The notes beneath the pieces were generated by a model. The model did no database searches and was not told where the DNA came from. It was given only the letters and a program-made list of their open reading frames with translations. A stretch of 64,000 nucleotides of DNA, from assembly GCA_964594905.1 (NCBI GenBank), contig CAZQOI010000006.1:1-64000 (forward strand), given 5' to 3'. A program made the position numbers and the translations under genes. Source of the stretch: Granulosicoccus sp964594905 (GTDB lineage: Bacteria > Pseudomonadota > Gammaproteobacteria > Granulosicoccales > Granulosicoccaceae). Below, piece after piece: positions 52,018-61,434 of the stretch; the first letter of the stretch is position 1, and the number at the start of each line of letters is the position of its first letter.

Positions 52018-53868
52018 GTGTATCGCTATTTTGAAAAGCTGATTGACCCTCTCGACGATCAGCCTCCCGTGCAGCCCCCAACGGGCTCGCTTGCCTTTTT
52101 CAGCTTCTATCTAAAACCTATCCGCGGTGTGCTGTTAGTAACTCTGGTACTCGCCGGTATTGCTGCAGCTTCCGAATTGTTTGTGTATGTCTATCTTGGT
52201 CGATTGGTTGACTGGATGACAACTTCCAGTCCAGAGGCGTTTATGCGGACGCATGGTTGGACGCTGCTGTGGATGGTAGTTGTTATCGCGCTTATTCGTC
52301 CCTTGTCCATGTTGGCATCACGGGCAATGATTAACTTGGCTATAGCGCCTGGTCTTTCAAATGCAGTGCGTTGGCAGAACCATCGCTATGTGTTGCGTCA
52401 GAGCATGGTGTTTTACCAAAACGATTTTGCGGGGCGTATTTCGCAAAAGGTCATGCAAACTGGGCATGCGGTTCGCGAAGCCGTGATCAACGTCATCGAT
52501 GGCTCCTGGATGTTGCTGATTTACCTTATCGGTGTTGTCTGGTTGTTTATCGATATCAGTGGTTGGTTACTGTTACCGGTGGTGATTTGGCTAATTGCCT
52601 ACATCACGGTTGTCACCTTTATGGTGCCACCAGTACGTCAAAAGTCGGCAAATTTGTCAGAGGCGAATTCGGGATTAATGGGCCGGATCGTCGATAGCTA
52701 CACGAACATTCAGTCGGTAAAGCTATTCGCTCATGATTCACTTGAAGAAGAATTTGCAGCAGATGGTATGCGACGCCTCGTCAAGGCGTTTCACACCTTG
52801 ATGCGTGCCATTTTGAATATGACCGTTGCGCTGACTGTATTGAATACCTTGCTTGTTATCGCTACAGCGGGTATGTCGATCGCTTTATGGATGAAAGGGC
52901 TTGTCAGTGTCGGCGAAATTGCTGTTGCTAATGGTTTGATTATTCGCATTAATCAAATGTCTGGCTGGATCCTCAGAACAATCACTAGCTTGTTTGAAAA
53001 TATCGGTGCGGTGCAAAATGGTATCGAAACTATTTCGCAACCGATTGAAATTGTCGATGCTGAAGATGCCAAGATTTTGGAGGTCAGCAAGGGACGCTTG
53101 AGTTTCGAGTCGGTTGGCTTTAACTATGCTGAGGATGTTGAGCCTGATAATCCAGCTTCAAAAATTGTAATTGATGATTGCAGTTTTGAGGTTGCACCAG
53201 GTGAAAAGGTAGGGCTTGTTGGTCGCTCGGGTTCGGGTAAATCGACCTTGGTTAATTTGTTGATGCGTTTTCACGATGTGCAAACAGGTGTCATCAGCGT
53301 TGATGGTCAGGACATACGTGACGTTACGCAAAATAGTTTGCGTAAATCTATTGCGGTTGTAACCCAGGATACGTCGCTCTTGCATCGATCGATCCGCGAC
53401 AATATTCGATATGGTCAGCGAGAGGCAAGTGATGAAGAAGTTATTCGCGCGGCGACGCAGGCGGAAGCGATGGGCTTTATTCCGGATCTCTCTGATCCCT
53501 TTGGTCGCGTTGGGCTTGATGCTCATGTAGGTGAACGTGGTGTCAAGTTGTCGGGAGGGCAACGACAACGAATAGCGATATCGCGGGTGATCCTCAAGGA
53601 TGCGCCGATCCTGATTCTCGATGAGGCAACATCTGCACTGGATTCAGAAGTGGAAGCCGCCATTCAGGAGCAGCTTAATAATCTGATGCAGGGCAAAACC
53701 GTACTTGCTGTGGCACACAGGCTTTCAACCATTGCAGCGCTTGATCGTTTGATTGTGCTGGATGCGGGGCGGATCGTCGAAGCGGGCAGCCATCAGGAGC
53801 TGATTGACATGGATGGCCTGTATGCCCGTCTTTGGCAGCGCCAATCCGGGGGTTTTATTGGCTTGTAG
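52018..53868 (+). CDS. ABC exporter, fused permease-ATPase (MsbA/multidrug-like)
   Basis: 616 residues. N-terminal six-helix permease domain (about 37-330) and C-terminal ATPase: Walker A GRSGSGKST (402-410), signature LSGGQRQR, Walker B ILILDEATSALD. The GTG start at 52018 fits the family N-terminus (YFEKLIDP). No ribosome-binding site is seen, and an 8-bp inverted repeat ends three bases before it, so initiation may be leaderless. It acts as a homodimer; substrate unknown. Confidence 0.93.
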   Translation: MYRYFEKLIDPLDDQPPVQPPTGSLAFFSFYLKPIRGVLLVTLVLAGIAAASELFVYVYLGRLVDWMTTSSPEAFMRTHGWTLLWMVVVIALIRPLSMLASRAMINLAIAPGLSNAVRWQNHRYVLRQSMVFYQNDFAGRISQKVMQTGHAVREAVINVIDGSWMLLIYLIGVVWLFIDISGWLLLPVVIWLIAYITVVTFMVPPVRQKSANLSEANSGLMGRIVDSYTNIQSVKLFAHDSLEEEFAADGMRRLVKAFHTLMRAILNMTVALTVLNTLLVIATAGMSIALWMKGLVSVGEIAVANGLIIRINQMSGWILRTITSLFENIGAVQNGIETISQPIEIVDAEDAKILEVSKGRLSFESVGFNYAEDVEPDNPASKIVIDDCSFEVAPGEKVGLVGRSGSGKSTLVNLLMRFHDVQTGVISVDGQDIRDVTQNSLRKSIAVVTQDTSLLHRSIRDNIRYGQREASDEEVIRAATQAEAMGFIPDLSDPFGRVGLDAHVGERGVKLSGGQRQRIAISRVILKDAPILILDEATSALDSEVEAAIQEQLNNLMQGKTVLAVAHRLSTIAALDRLIVLDAGRIVEAGSHQELIDMDGLYARLWQRQSGGFIGL

Positions 53869-53923
53869 GCCTATCCTGTGTTATACACAAGTTCAGGAGG
53901 AACGAACCGCAAACACCCCAACC

Positions 53924-54478
53924 ATGAATGCCAAAGTACTTCGCCTGAATAAGGCAGGTATTCCTATTGCCTGGTTAAGCTGGCAAGAGACGGCAACTCT
54001 TGTCGTAAAAGACCAGGTCATTTGGAGTATCGGACAGACAATTCACACCGTTCGCGGTGGCTACAACAAGGAAGGCATACGGTCCCAACTGGAACTGCCA
54101 AGTATTGTTGCTTGTGACGGAAAAGTTGATGACTCCGGGTTTACGCCGGCGCTTACCAATACTTTGCTGTTTGCACGCGATCAGCAAATATGTCTTTATT
54201 GTGGTGTTGAGCATGCGGTAAAAGATCTATCGCGTGATCATGTCATTCCCACATCGCGTGGTGGCAGAGATCGCTGGACCAATTGTGTTACCGCGTGTAG
54301 GCGTTGTAATAACCGCAAAGGTAACCTGACACCTGAGCAAGCGAATATGCAACTGCTCGCTATACCGTTTGCTCCAAATCGTTACGAGTTCTTCTATCTG
54401 TCTAACCGAGATGTATTAGCGGATCAGATGGAATTTTTAAAAACACGGTTTTCCAGTAACGGTAGCTGGCTCAGCTAG
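53924..54478 (+). CDS. HNH endonuclease family protein
   Basis: 184 residues from the ATG at 53924. An AGGAGG at 53895-53900 lies 23 bases upstream, further than normal, and no start codon in this frame sits at the usual distance. The HNH core: Cys90/Cys93 zinc pair (CLYCG), Asp105-His106 in RDHVIPTSRGG, Asn120 in RWTNCV, Cys125/Cys128, then NNRKGN. The N-terminal 80 residues resemble those of chromosomal HNH proteins found in many proteobacteria that are not linked with restriction systems. It overlaps the convergent lipoprotein gene by eight bases. Confidence 0.88.
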   Translation: MNAKVLRLNKAGIPIAWLSWQETATLVVKDQVIWSIGQTIHTVRGGYNKEGIRSQLELPSIVACDGKVDDSGFTPALTNTLLFARDQQICLYCGVEHAVKDLSRDHVIPTSRGGRDRWTNCVTACRRCNNRKGNLTPEQANMQLLAIPFAPNRYEFFYLSNRDVLADQMEFLKTRFSSNGSWLS

Positions 54479-55949
54479 TCCCGGTAGTGCGGTGTAGTGC
54501 AAGCAGTACTTTCATCACGTAGTCTTCGAATGGAGCAACAGATGTGTGCTTTCCGGATATCTGAACAACGTACGACCCTGCTGCGGCAATAACTGTGTAG
54601 TAGGGTGAGTCGGTTTCTGTCAACACACTTCGGTGCACGACAACCTCAAGTTCAGCATCGTTAGGTGCATTACCTCGTAAGGTGAATTGTTCTGATGTTT
54701 CATCACTACCAGGTAGACGGCTGTTGCCGTGCAAGGTACTACCAAACAACCTGGCAGTATCCACAGATTCAGCCTGAATCAAGGTAATGTCGAAGGGCGC
54801 ATTGAGCGTGTTGTCTTGATCATAAAGTTGCACCGCAACCATTGCTGAAATCAGGCGTGTGAAACCATCTACTGCCGCTTCGCGACGGCTTGGATCGGCC
54901 CGAAGATTCACGCCCTTGAGTGGAGAAGACTCAACAGCTGTCCAGTTGTTTTGTACCCATGGGTGATCGATATTTCGGCTGGCTTGGAGCAAATGCTGAT
55001 TGCGCATTTCCCGCTCAGTATTAGGAAAGCTCCGTGGCGCAAGGATTTCGATAGGATCATGAGGCGGTTCGGTAAGCAACTGCTCTATCAGTTCTTCACC
55101 GTCTTCACGCTTCGACAACTCCCGGATAAAACGCTCACCTTCGACATAAGAATATTCCAACACATTACGACTAATGGCCTGCACTGTTTGGGTAAGCTGA
55201 TTTGGCGGATTGCCGCGATTGAACATGAAGGTGTCTAATGCATCAAGCCCATCCAGACAATTCTCAATCGTGCAGATTTTACGTGTCACCCATTGGGCGT
55301 GACCTTCAAAAGTTGCTGACTGCGCGAAAGAAGCGCGAAAATTCAGTGAACGATTGTCGTGTATGGAATATCGTTGGTCATCTGCCGCATGGACAAGTTC
55401 ATGTATCAAAAGTGTTAACAAAGCAGAGCGTCGCAAGGCTGCGTTGTTCGGTAAGGATTGTTCGTAGTGGTTCAGTAAACTGTTGCTCACCAGTATGGCT
55501 GGTTGTCGTGATGTATATAGCGCTGCATAGGTGCCTGCCTGTCCTTTCATGACTTGTGACAAAAACTGTTTAGCAAATCTAGTGTTTGAAAATTGGTTAA
55601 AGATAAGTCTTTCAGTTTCTGCGGCAACTTCAGTGTTGATTTCATTATCATCAACAACAGACAGTGAGACGTGCGACAGATTAGTGTTTGTCTCCTGTTC
55701 AACCAAACGACGTGCTTCGTCATAAACAGTCTGAATAGTCTCGTACCAGCCTTCAGCGATAGGCTCTTCTGCTGGTAACTGCGCTGAGTGAATGTCTTTA
55801 CTGTCTTCAGTTGTCTCTACCTGAACCACGTCAGGGCTGACAGCGCGTACCAGTTTTTGATCCGGAATAGTATTGCCAGGAGTTTTAACGCTTTGGCAGG
55901 CTGAGAGCATCAGTAGCGATGCCACGATCAGGGTACGGCCGACCGGCAT
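54471..55949 (-). CDS. HExxH putative metallopeptidase lipoprotein
   Basis: 492 residues from the ATG at 55949, chosen because it gives a compact lipoprotein signal (MPVGRTLIVASLLMLSAC, lipid on Cys18); an ATG at 56012 would add 21 residues. The zinc motif HELVH at 183-187 is followed by AADDQRYS. The family is not one I can name. The C-terminal part (about 360-490) is beta-rich. It is anchored in a membrane facing the periplasm or the outside. It is convergent with the HNH gene. A second, unrelated HExxH lipoprotein is encoded at 6700-7623. Confidence 0.72.
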   Translation of the reverse strand: MPVGRTLIVASLLMLSACQSVKTPGNTIPDQKLVRAVSPDVVQVETTEDSKDIHSAQLPAEEPIAEGWYETIQTVYDEARRLVEQETNTNLSHVSLSVVDDNEINTEVAAETERLIFNQFSNTRFAKQFLSQVMKGQAGTYAALYTSRQPAILVSNSLLNHYEQSLPNNAALRRSALLTLLIHELVHAADDQRYSIHDNRSLNFRASFAQSATFEGHAQWVTRKICTIENCLDGLDALDTFMFNRGNPPNQLTQTVQAISRNVLEYSYVEGERFIRELSKREDGEELIEQLLTEPPHDPIEILAPRSFPNTEREMRNQHLLQASRNIDHPWVQNNWTAVESSPLKGVNLRADPSRREAAVDGFTRLISAMVAVQLYDQDNTLNAPFDITLIQAESVDTARLFGSTLHGNSRLPGSDETSEQFTLRGNAPNDAELEVVVHRSVLTETDSPYYTVIAAAGSYVVQISGKHTSVAPFEDYVMKVLLALHRTTGTS

Positions 55950-56102
55950 AGACGGTATCGATGCGACAGTGGTGAAGCGTGGTGCGCAAGGGGATTGCTG
56001 ATGACGTGGCATGCTGGAACAAGGCTCAATTGACCAAGTCAGTGTACCGTCAGTGCCGGTTTATCGTTCAATCAACATCACAAATTGGCTGTGGAACAGG
56101 CG

Positions 56103-56130
56103 AAAAAAAGGCGACCCCGTTGGGGTCGCC
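56103..56130 (-). terminator. Terminator of the GH16 gene
   Basis: Stem GGCGACCCC (56110-56118) / GGGGTCGCC (56122-56130), loop of three, and seven A on the plus strand (56103-56109), which read as seven T on the minus strand. It lies 57 bp after the GH16 stop and is a strong intrinsic terminator. Confidence 0.9.
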
Positions 56131-56187
56131 CTGTTTAGGTGAAATATCGACTCGCCTGTCGTTGTGGACAGGTTCACTGTTTCGACA

Positions 56188-57630
56188 TTATGGCTGGTAG
56201 GCGCGTATGTAGTCGATGGTCATGCGAGCTGGAAATTGGGTGCTGCCATCCGGATCGCCAGCCCACCAACCACCAATGGCGAGATTCACGAGCAGATACA
56301 TTTCTTCCCATGAAACGTTGCCGCTGTCGAAGGTATTTGTGACCTGTCCATCGACGTACCAACTAATGCGCCCGGGCTCCCATTTCACAGCATAAGTGTG
56401 AAAGTCCTGAGAGTAATCAGGTCCCCATGCTTCCAATGTGGGTGTCGAGCGGAGATCCCAGTTTTGGTAGTAGTGATAAGTTTGGTGTGCAACATTTGGC
56501 TTGTCACCGATGTATTCAACAACATCGATCTCAGGACGCTGTTCCGCTTCGTTTTGGTGTAATAACCAGAACGCTGACCATAGACCTTTTCCACGTGGGA
56601 GGCGTGCGCGCATTTCAACATAGCCGTAACGCATTTTGAACTTGTTGTAGGTGGTCAAAGCTCCAGAAAGATACTCTTGGTTGTTAGCTTTGCCGCGCAG
56701 GTAATCGGGTGTGCGTGTGGCGCTGATCGTCATGTGCTCACCATCAAATTCAAAAGGTGAGTGTCCAAAATTTGGATCGTTAATGCGGTCAACGTAATAC
56801 TGCTTTTCGCCATTGATGATCCAGTTGGGTCCCCAGCGATAACTGGAATTCCATTTGGATGTATCTAGAGAGTAGCTTTGAAACTCGTCGCTGAACACGA
56901 GACGATAGCCTGATGGCACGCTGCTGGTGTCATCAAATTGTGGTTGTGCAGCTTGTGCAACAGGTTCTACTGAGACACTTGATTGGGTATTGCCTGTTGA
57001 GCTGTTAGAAGTATTGACGATAAGTTCGCTACTCTTGGCAGAAAATTGACCGTCTCGAATGGCGACGATCTGGTAGCGGTAGTCCACGCCGAAGCTCATC
57101 TGACTGTCTGTGTAGTCAGTGCCACTTACCGTTGTTTGATATTCGTTGTTTCGATAGACGTTGTACTTCTCTGGATTACCCCCGGCTGCATTCCAGAATA
57201 TTTTTGCCTGGTTGCCATTCTGAACCTCCGCGCGCAGCCCTGATGGTGCTGCGAGGGCACTGCCATTGGGTGCGGGTGGGGCAGCTATGACGTTGCTACT
57301 GCCACCTGGTGTTACGCCTGCTTGTAGAGATTGCTGGGAAAAATTTCTCGCGTCATCAAAAGCGACAATGCTGTAGTCGTAACGGATACCACTATTGACT
57401 CCCGTGTCCAGGTAGTTTGTATTGGAGACTGTCGTGTGGTAGCTACCATTACGGTATACGTTATAGCCTGCGACAGCGTTGTCATCCCAGGGTTTGTTCC
57501 AACTGACTCGAACTGAATTTGAAGTCAGGGCACTAACTTGAACGTTGTTGACAGTCGATGGTGGTTGACTGTCAGCCATGACGAGCGTCGAGCTGCCGAG
57601 TGTTAGCAGCGCGAATACAAATAATCGCAT
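56188..57630 (-). CDS. Secreted GH16 beta-glucanase with two fibronectin III-like domains
   Basis: 480 residues. Signal peptide about 1-19. Two FnIII-like domains follow (about 22-108 and 125-206; both contain W-x-x-x-x...YNVYRNxxYxTTVS), then a Ser/Thr/Gln linker, then a GH16 domain (about 240-480). Catalytic motif EIDVVE with nucleophile Glu367 and acid/base Glu372, and aromatic subsite residues (KGLWSAFWLL). Such proteins hydrolyse laminarin or other beta-1,3/1,4-glucans, an algal storage glucan in marine systems. Lacks a C-terminal anchor. No transport or regulatory gene accompanies it. Confidence 0.93.
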   Translation of the reverse strand: MRLFVFALLTLGSSTLVMADSQPPSTVNNVQVSALTSNSVRVSWNKPWDDNAVAGYNVYRNGSYHTTVSNTNYLDTGVNSGIRYDYSIVAFDDARNFSQQSLQAGVTPGGSSNVIAAPPAPNGSALAAPSGLRAEVQNGNQAKIFWNAAGGNPEKYNVYRNNEYQTTVSGTDYTDSQMSFGVDYRYQIVAIRDGQFSAKSSELIVNTSNSSTGNTQSSVSVEPVAQAAQPQFDDTSSVPSGYRLVFSDEFQSYSLDTSKWNSSYRWGPNWIINGEKQYYVDRINDPNFGHSPFEFDGEHMTISATRTPDYLRGKANNQEYLSGALTTYNKFKMRYGYVEMRARLPRGKGLWSAFWLLHQNEAEQRPEIDVVEYIGDKPNVAHQTYHYYQNWDLRSTPTLEAWGPDYSQDFHTYAVKWEPGRISWYVDGQVTNTFDSGNVSWEEMYLLVNLAIGGWWAGDPDGSTQFPARMTIDYIRAYQP

Positions 57631-57967
57631 TTTTATCCCGAAAATCTAAAAAATAGGTCAGGTTGTTTCCGCTAGATCAAATCGCCCGTTCAGATTGGAA
57701 TCAATCAGTCGAGAGCAGCGGCATTCAATTACCTTTGATAATGTTCTAAAGGCTAGTCGTGATTTCTGAATTCAACCTTAAATTTCTCGAGTGTAATAAG
57801 AGCTTACCGTTACAGCCTGTTTACTCCACCGAGCACTTGGCAAACGCATGAACACATATTCGCGTTTACTTGCGGGTATGCGTAGCGAGAAGCACGCCCA
57901 ATGAAGCCGTCGTTCTCGGAAAAGGAGTTACAGAATTGAAACCTATCAAGTCATAAAGTTATGACGC
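57631..57967. other. 337-bp intergenic region upstream of the GH16 gene
   Basis: No gene that I can support. An 18-codon ATG frame at 57848 lacks a ribosome-binding site and was not accepted. The sequence is A/T-rich near 57630-57660 and must carry the promoter of the GH16 gene (minus strand). I see no clear operator or terminator for the acuI gene that ends at 57968. Confidence 0.5.
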
Positions 57968-58957
57968 TTAAGCATTTACATTGACCAGGACGCGGCCCTG
58001 TACTTTACCTTCCAGAATTTCTCCACCCATGGTGGCGGCTTCAACAAGTGATACCTCTTTTGAGATCGTCTCGAGTTGTTCCAGGGGTAGTTCGCTAGCC
58101 AGTCGATTCCATGCTGTTTTGCGTTTATCTTTAGGGCACATGACTGAATCGACGCCGAGTAAGCTGACGCCACGAAGCAAGAAAGGAATGACTGTTGTAT
58201 CCAGCGTGCTACCGCCGGCCAGTCCGATGGCGGCGACAGCGCCGTTGTACTTGAGCTGGGTAAGAATGTTGGCAAGCGTGCTGCCACCAACTGAATCAAT
58301 ACAGCCTGCCCAGTATTCCTTGTTCAAGGGTTTGCCGTTGGGTGTGTCTAGATCGCTTCTGGCGACGACGCGTGAGACTCCAAGACTTTGTAAATAGGCT
58401 TCGGTGCTTGCTCTACCAGTTGAGCCTTCAACGTTATAGCCAGCCTTGGAGAGTAGGCTGCATGCCACAGAGCCAACGCCACCAGCTGCGCCTGTTACGA
58501 GAATTGGGCCGCTGTCTGGATTGATGCCGGCTGCTTCCAGCGTCATCACCCCGAGCATTGCTGAAAATCCGGCAGTGCCTATTGCCATGGCTTGTCTGCT
58601 TGTCAGGCCCTTTGGTAGTGGTACTAACCAATCGCCTTTAACACGCGCCTTTTGTGCATAGCCACCCCAGTGAACTTCCCCAACTCGCCAACCAGTCAGA
58701 ACGACGTTGTCGCCTGGTTTGTAGTCAGGATGATTACTGATTTCAACGACACCGGCGAAATCTATTCCAGGTACATGCGGGTACTGGCGAACCAAACCCC
58801 CAAGCCCGTTCAGTACCAAGCCATCTTTGTAATTCAAGGCCGAGTATTCGACGTTGACTGTCACGTCTCCTTCGGGCAGATCTGTATCTTCAAGTTCGAC
58901 GATGCTGGCCGAAATTGATTTGTCTTCGCTGCGATTGACCTGTAGCGCCTTGAACAT
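57968..58957 (-). CDS. acuI: Acrylyl-CoA reductase-like MDR protein (AcuI/YhdH)
   Basis: 329 residues. Medium-chain dehydrogenase/reductase without structural zinc. ALNYKDGLVLNG, GIDFAGVV, GDNVVLTGWRVGE-HWGGYA and VTGAAGGVGSVA (NADPH-binding Rossmann motif) are the YhdH/AcuI signature. AcuI reduces acryloyl-CoA to propionyl-CoA, a detoxification step in DMSP and 3-hydroxypropionate metabolism. It lies 13 bp downstream of the DUF6164 gene, same strand. No DMSP lyase (ddd) gene is nearby, so a general detoxifying role is equally likely. Confidence 0.9.
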   Translation of the reverse strand: MFKALQVNRSEDKSISASIVELEDTDLPEGDVTVNVEYSALNYKDGLVLNGLGGLVRQYPHVPGIDFAGVVEISNHPDYKPGDNVVLTGWRVGEVHWGGYAQKARVKGDWLVPLPKGLTSRQAMAIGTAGFSAMLGVMTLEAAGINPDSGPILVTGAAGGVGSVACSLLSKAGYNVEGSTGRASTEAYLQSLGVSRVVARSDLDTPNGKPLNKEYWAGCIDSVGGSTLANILTQLKYNGAVAAIGLAGGSTLDTTVIPFLLRGVSLLGVDSVMCPKDKRKTAWNRLASELPLEQLETISKEVSLVEAATMGGEILEGKVQGRVLVNVNA

Positions 58958-58970
58958 GATGACTCCTGAT

Positions 58971-59345
58971 CTAGCGGCTCGTTTGAGCGAGCTGTAAAAA
59001 TGGATTTATGGATATGTAAATAATGAACAAACAGAATATGAGGATAGCCAGCATGGCAAATGGCCGCGCCTGAATTGACTCAACAAGCGTTGGTGCACGT
59101 CCACTTTTTTGCAGTTCGCGAAAGCGTGCCTTTTCGGCGGTTTCAAGCTCTTGCTGAAAGCCATCTATCAGTTCGCGAGCCCGCGTGGCGTCATCTGCAT
59201 TCTTGACCCAAAGGCCCGGCATGCCGATACCCCAATTTCCAGCAGACGTCTCAAACCAGTCAATCCGACTCTCGTCAAGCAAGCTACGTACTTGGTTGGC
59301 TTCTTCTTCGGGGACGTTGCGCAGGCGGAAGATCAGAGCTGACAT
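58971..59345 (-). CDS. DUF6164 family membrane protein
   Basis: 124 residues. N-terminal soluble ferredoxin-like part (IFRLRNVPEEEANQVRSLLDESRIDWFETSAGNWGIGMPGLWV), as in DUF2007/DUF6164 proteins, then a helical linker and one C-terminal membrane helix (about 96-115). The function of the family is not known. It is the first gene of a short unit with acuI. Confidence 0.8.
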   Translation of the reverse strand: MSALIFRLRNVPEEEANQVRSLLDESRIDWFETSAGNWGIGMPGLWVKNADDATRARELIDGFQQELETAEKARFRELQKSGRAPTLVESIQARPFAMLAILIFCLFIIYISINPFLQLAQTSR

Positions 59346-59402
59346 TCGGGTTTGGATTTTGGCTCAGCGGTTTTCTCTTTACAGGGTATACCAAAGTGAC
59401 GG

Positions 59403-60260
59403 TCAACCACGCAAAAGGGCGGCGTAGCGTCGCTCGAGTGTGCTAACGATGTCGTGGCGGTCTCGCTTGATCGCCCCATTTTTGAAAATGGCGAATTTTT
59501 CCCTGAACATGGATATCGCCAAGGCGCTTTGCGCAGGGTTTGCCTTGCCGCTGGCGATAAGTTTGGCCAGGGCTTCAAGGCGGAATCTGTCCATCGCTGG
59601 ATATCGCTGTGATAATTGATCATCGTGGCCACCAGTTTTTTCCAGCAATGCCTCATCGATATACAGCACAGCTTCGTTAACGGTGATTCGAAGCCACAGG
59701 TCGTAGTCTTCACAAGCGGGCAGGTTTTCGTCGAACAATCCAACATCGTCAAAGACATCTCGTCTGATCATCACCGAAGAGGGTGACATTGCACACAGCG
59801 GCAGGCATCGAGCAAAGATATCGCCTCCATATTTCTGGTGCTTATGTTTCGGATTGACGCGACGACCACGACGTATCCAGTGCTCATCGGTATGGCACAC
59901 CCGCATGGTAGGCGCAGCCTCAAGCGCTAACAGCTGTTTCTCCAATTTAGCTGCAAACCATCGGTCGTCCGAATCCAGAAAAGCTACCCAACGAGAGGTC
60001 GAGTTCTGGACACCCGCATTTCGGGCCGCTGACACACCTCGGTTTTGTTGGGTGATGACGCGGACTTCTGGGTAGTGTTTGCTGAGAAAATCTGCTGTGC
60101 CATCAGTTGAGCCATCATCAACAACGATGAATTCATTGGCAGTTTGGGTTTGGCTTAGTACTGAATCCAGCGCCTGTGCCAGAGTGTGTTGCCGGTTATA
60201 GCTCGGGATGATGACGGCGACAGTGTCGCAGGATTTGTTATTGGCCTTGCTGGAACTTAT
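59403..60260 (-). CDS. Family 2 glycosyltransferase with apparent ATA start codon
   Basis: 285 residues if read from the ATA at 60258-60260. The frame holds the whole GT2 core upstream of the first conventional start (GTG 60035): VAVIIPSYNRQHTLAQALDSVL, EFIVVDDGSTDGTA (Asp-Asp-Gly motif), and RGVSAARNAG, then LDSDDRW with the metal-binding DxD. No ATG, GTG or TTG precedes these in the same frame before a stop (TGA). The ATA overlaps the stop of the upstream deacylase gene as ATAA, with a GAGG about seven bases before it. A frameshift or sequencing error upstream is the alternative. The acceptor sugar is unknown. Confidence 0.78.
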   Translation of the reverse strand: MSSSKANNKSCDTVAVIIPSYNRQHTLAQALDSVLSQTQTANEFIVVDDGSTDGTADFLSKHYPEVRVITQQNRGVSAARNAGVQNSTSRWVAFLDSDDRWFAAKLEKQLLALEAAPTMRVCHTDEHWIRRGRRVNPKHKHQKYGGDIFARCLPLCAMSPSSVMIRRDVFDDVGLFDENLPACEDYDLWLRITVNEAVLYIDEALLEKTGGHDDQLSQRYPAMDRFRLEALAKLIASGKANPAQSALAISMFREKFAIFKNGAIKRDRHDIVSTLERRYAALLRG

Positions 60261-61348
60261 TTCGCTACCTCGTCAGCAATGATTGCAATGCAATCGCCTG
60301 CGTTGACCCTGCCTCCGTGTCGTATGGCGTAGAGCACGCCGTTTTGCGGAACCGGAATCAATACAGGTGCTGCCCCTGTGTGTGTGGGGTCAATGATATG
60401 CGCGAGTGCGTTGCCGTGCCACACGTCATTACCGAGCCTTACTGCCGGTTCAAGCAAGCCTGAGACGCTGGCATAGACATAGTTATCCTTGCCCCTGACT
60501 TCCAGCATGCGTGAGGCGCGCAAGGAGATATCACTTTTCAAGACACCCATCTGGACGAGGATGTTCAGACAACCAGTACGGGCGATTTCAAGGGTTTCTG
60601 CAGAGCTGCTGCCACCGCCGCCTAACTCTGTCTGCAAATAGTGAATGCCTGCGGCGTCCACGCAGCGTTGCAAACTCATCGGTTCGCTTGACTCGGGTAG
60701 ACGAACACTGTTTGGCGCACCAAAGGCCACCATACTGTTCTCTGTAATTTGCTGGCGATCCTTGTCGCTGGAAAAACGCACCACTGCTGATGGGGCAAAA
60801 TGCAGCGATTGACCGCCTGATCGAATATCGAGAACCAAATCCGCAGGTCGGACCAGCTGCTCGAAAACACCCTTGGCCAGATGCTCAGTCACCGTCCCGT
60901 TAGTCGCCCCTGGAAAGCAACTATCCAGATCCCGCCCATCCAGTGGCGAGCAACGAGACCCTTTCAGTACCGCAGGCAGATTGACGCTGGGAATCAGTAT
61001 CAGACACCCACAAATATCAGTTGGCTCAAGCTCTCGGCAAAGTCGCTGTAGCGTCAAAGGGCCTTCGAATTCATCACCGTGTATACCGGCAATCAGAGTC
61101 AATGTAGGGCCTTCCCCATTGCGCAACACACAAACCGGGATCTTCAACTGACCGAATGCTGATTCTTCAGTGGGGTTGGGAATAGTGAGATGACCGTGTT
61201 GTTTGCCATCAACGGTCAGATCGACGCTCAGGCTGCCGCTGGCTGCGCTATGCTCAGCATCAACCCCCACCTGCCTTCTCGGGGTGTTCTGGATCGAGAG
61301 ATCAACATCCAGATTCTCGTTATCATATTGATACGGGAATTTGCTCAT
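60257..61348 (-). CDS. Succinylglutamate desuccinylase/aspartoacylase-family deacylase (DoeB-like)
   Basis: 363 residues. Zinc ligands His90 and Glu93 in AGIHGDEFEG and His183 in SGGQSLHFAPS; the catalytic base is Glu241 in LQTELGGGG. A lipoyl/biotin-like C-terminal barrel near 290-360 (SGLLEPAVRLGNDVWHGNALAHI) is characteristic of the DoeB/AstE branch. Members remove acyl groups from amino acids such as N-acetyl-diaminobutyrate in ectoine degradation. No other ectoine gene is in the window. The stop codon overlaps the start of the GT2 gene. Confidence 0.85.
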   Translation of the reverse strand: MSKFPYQYDNENLDVDLSIQNTPRRQVGVDAEHSAASGSLSVDLTVDGKQHGHLTIPNPTEESAFGQLKIPVCVLRNGEGPTLTLIAGIHGDEFEGPLTLQRLCRELEPTDICGCLILIPSVNLPAVLKGSRCSPLDGRDLDSCFPGATNGTVTEHLAKGVFEQLVRPADLVLDIRSGGQSLHFAPSAVVRFSSDKDRQQITENSMVAFGAPNSVRLPESSEPMSLQRCVDAAGIHYLQTELGGGGSSSAETLEIARTGCLNILVQMGVLKSDISLRASRMLEVRGKDNYVYASVSGLLEPAVRLGNDVWHGNALAHIIDPTHTGAAPVLIPVPQNGVLYAIRHGGRVNAGDCIAIIADEVAK

Positions 61349-61434
61349 GATCGCGGATAGTGGGACTGGCTGGTGGATACTCCTGTTAATGCAAAAGCTG
61401 TGCTAACCCATCGAGGCGGATAAAGATTATCCCG

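Noticed and set aside
53924..54478. HNH gene as part of a mobile element or restriction system
   Set aside because: No intron, phage or methyltransferase gene nearby; the protein resembles common chromosomal HNH proteins.
57848..57904. 18-codon ATG frame upstream of the GH16 gene
   Set aside because: No ribosome-binding site, no recognisable composition, random expectation for this length.
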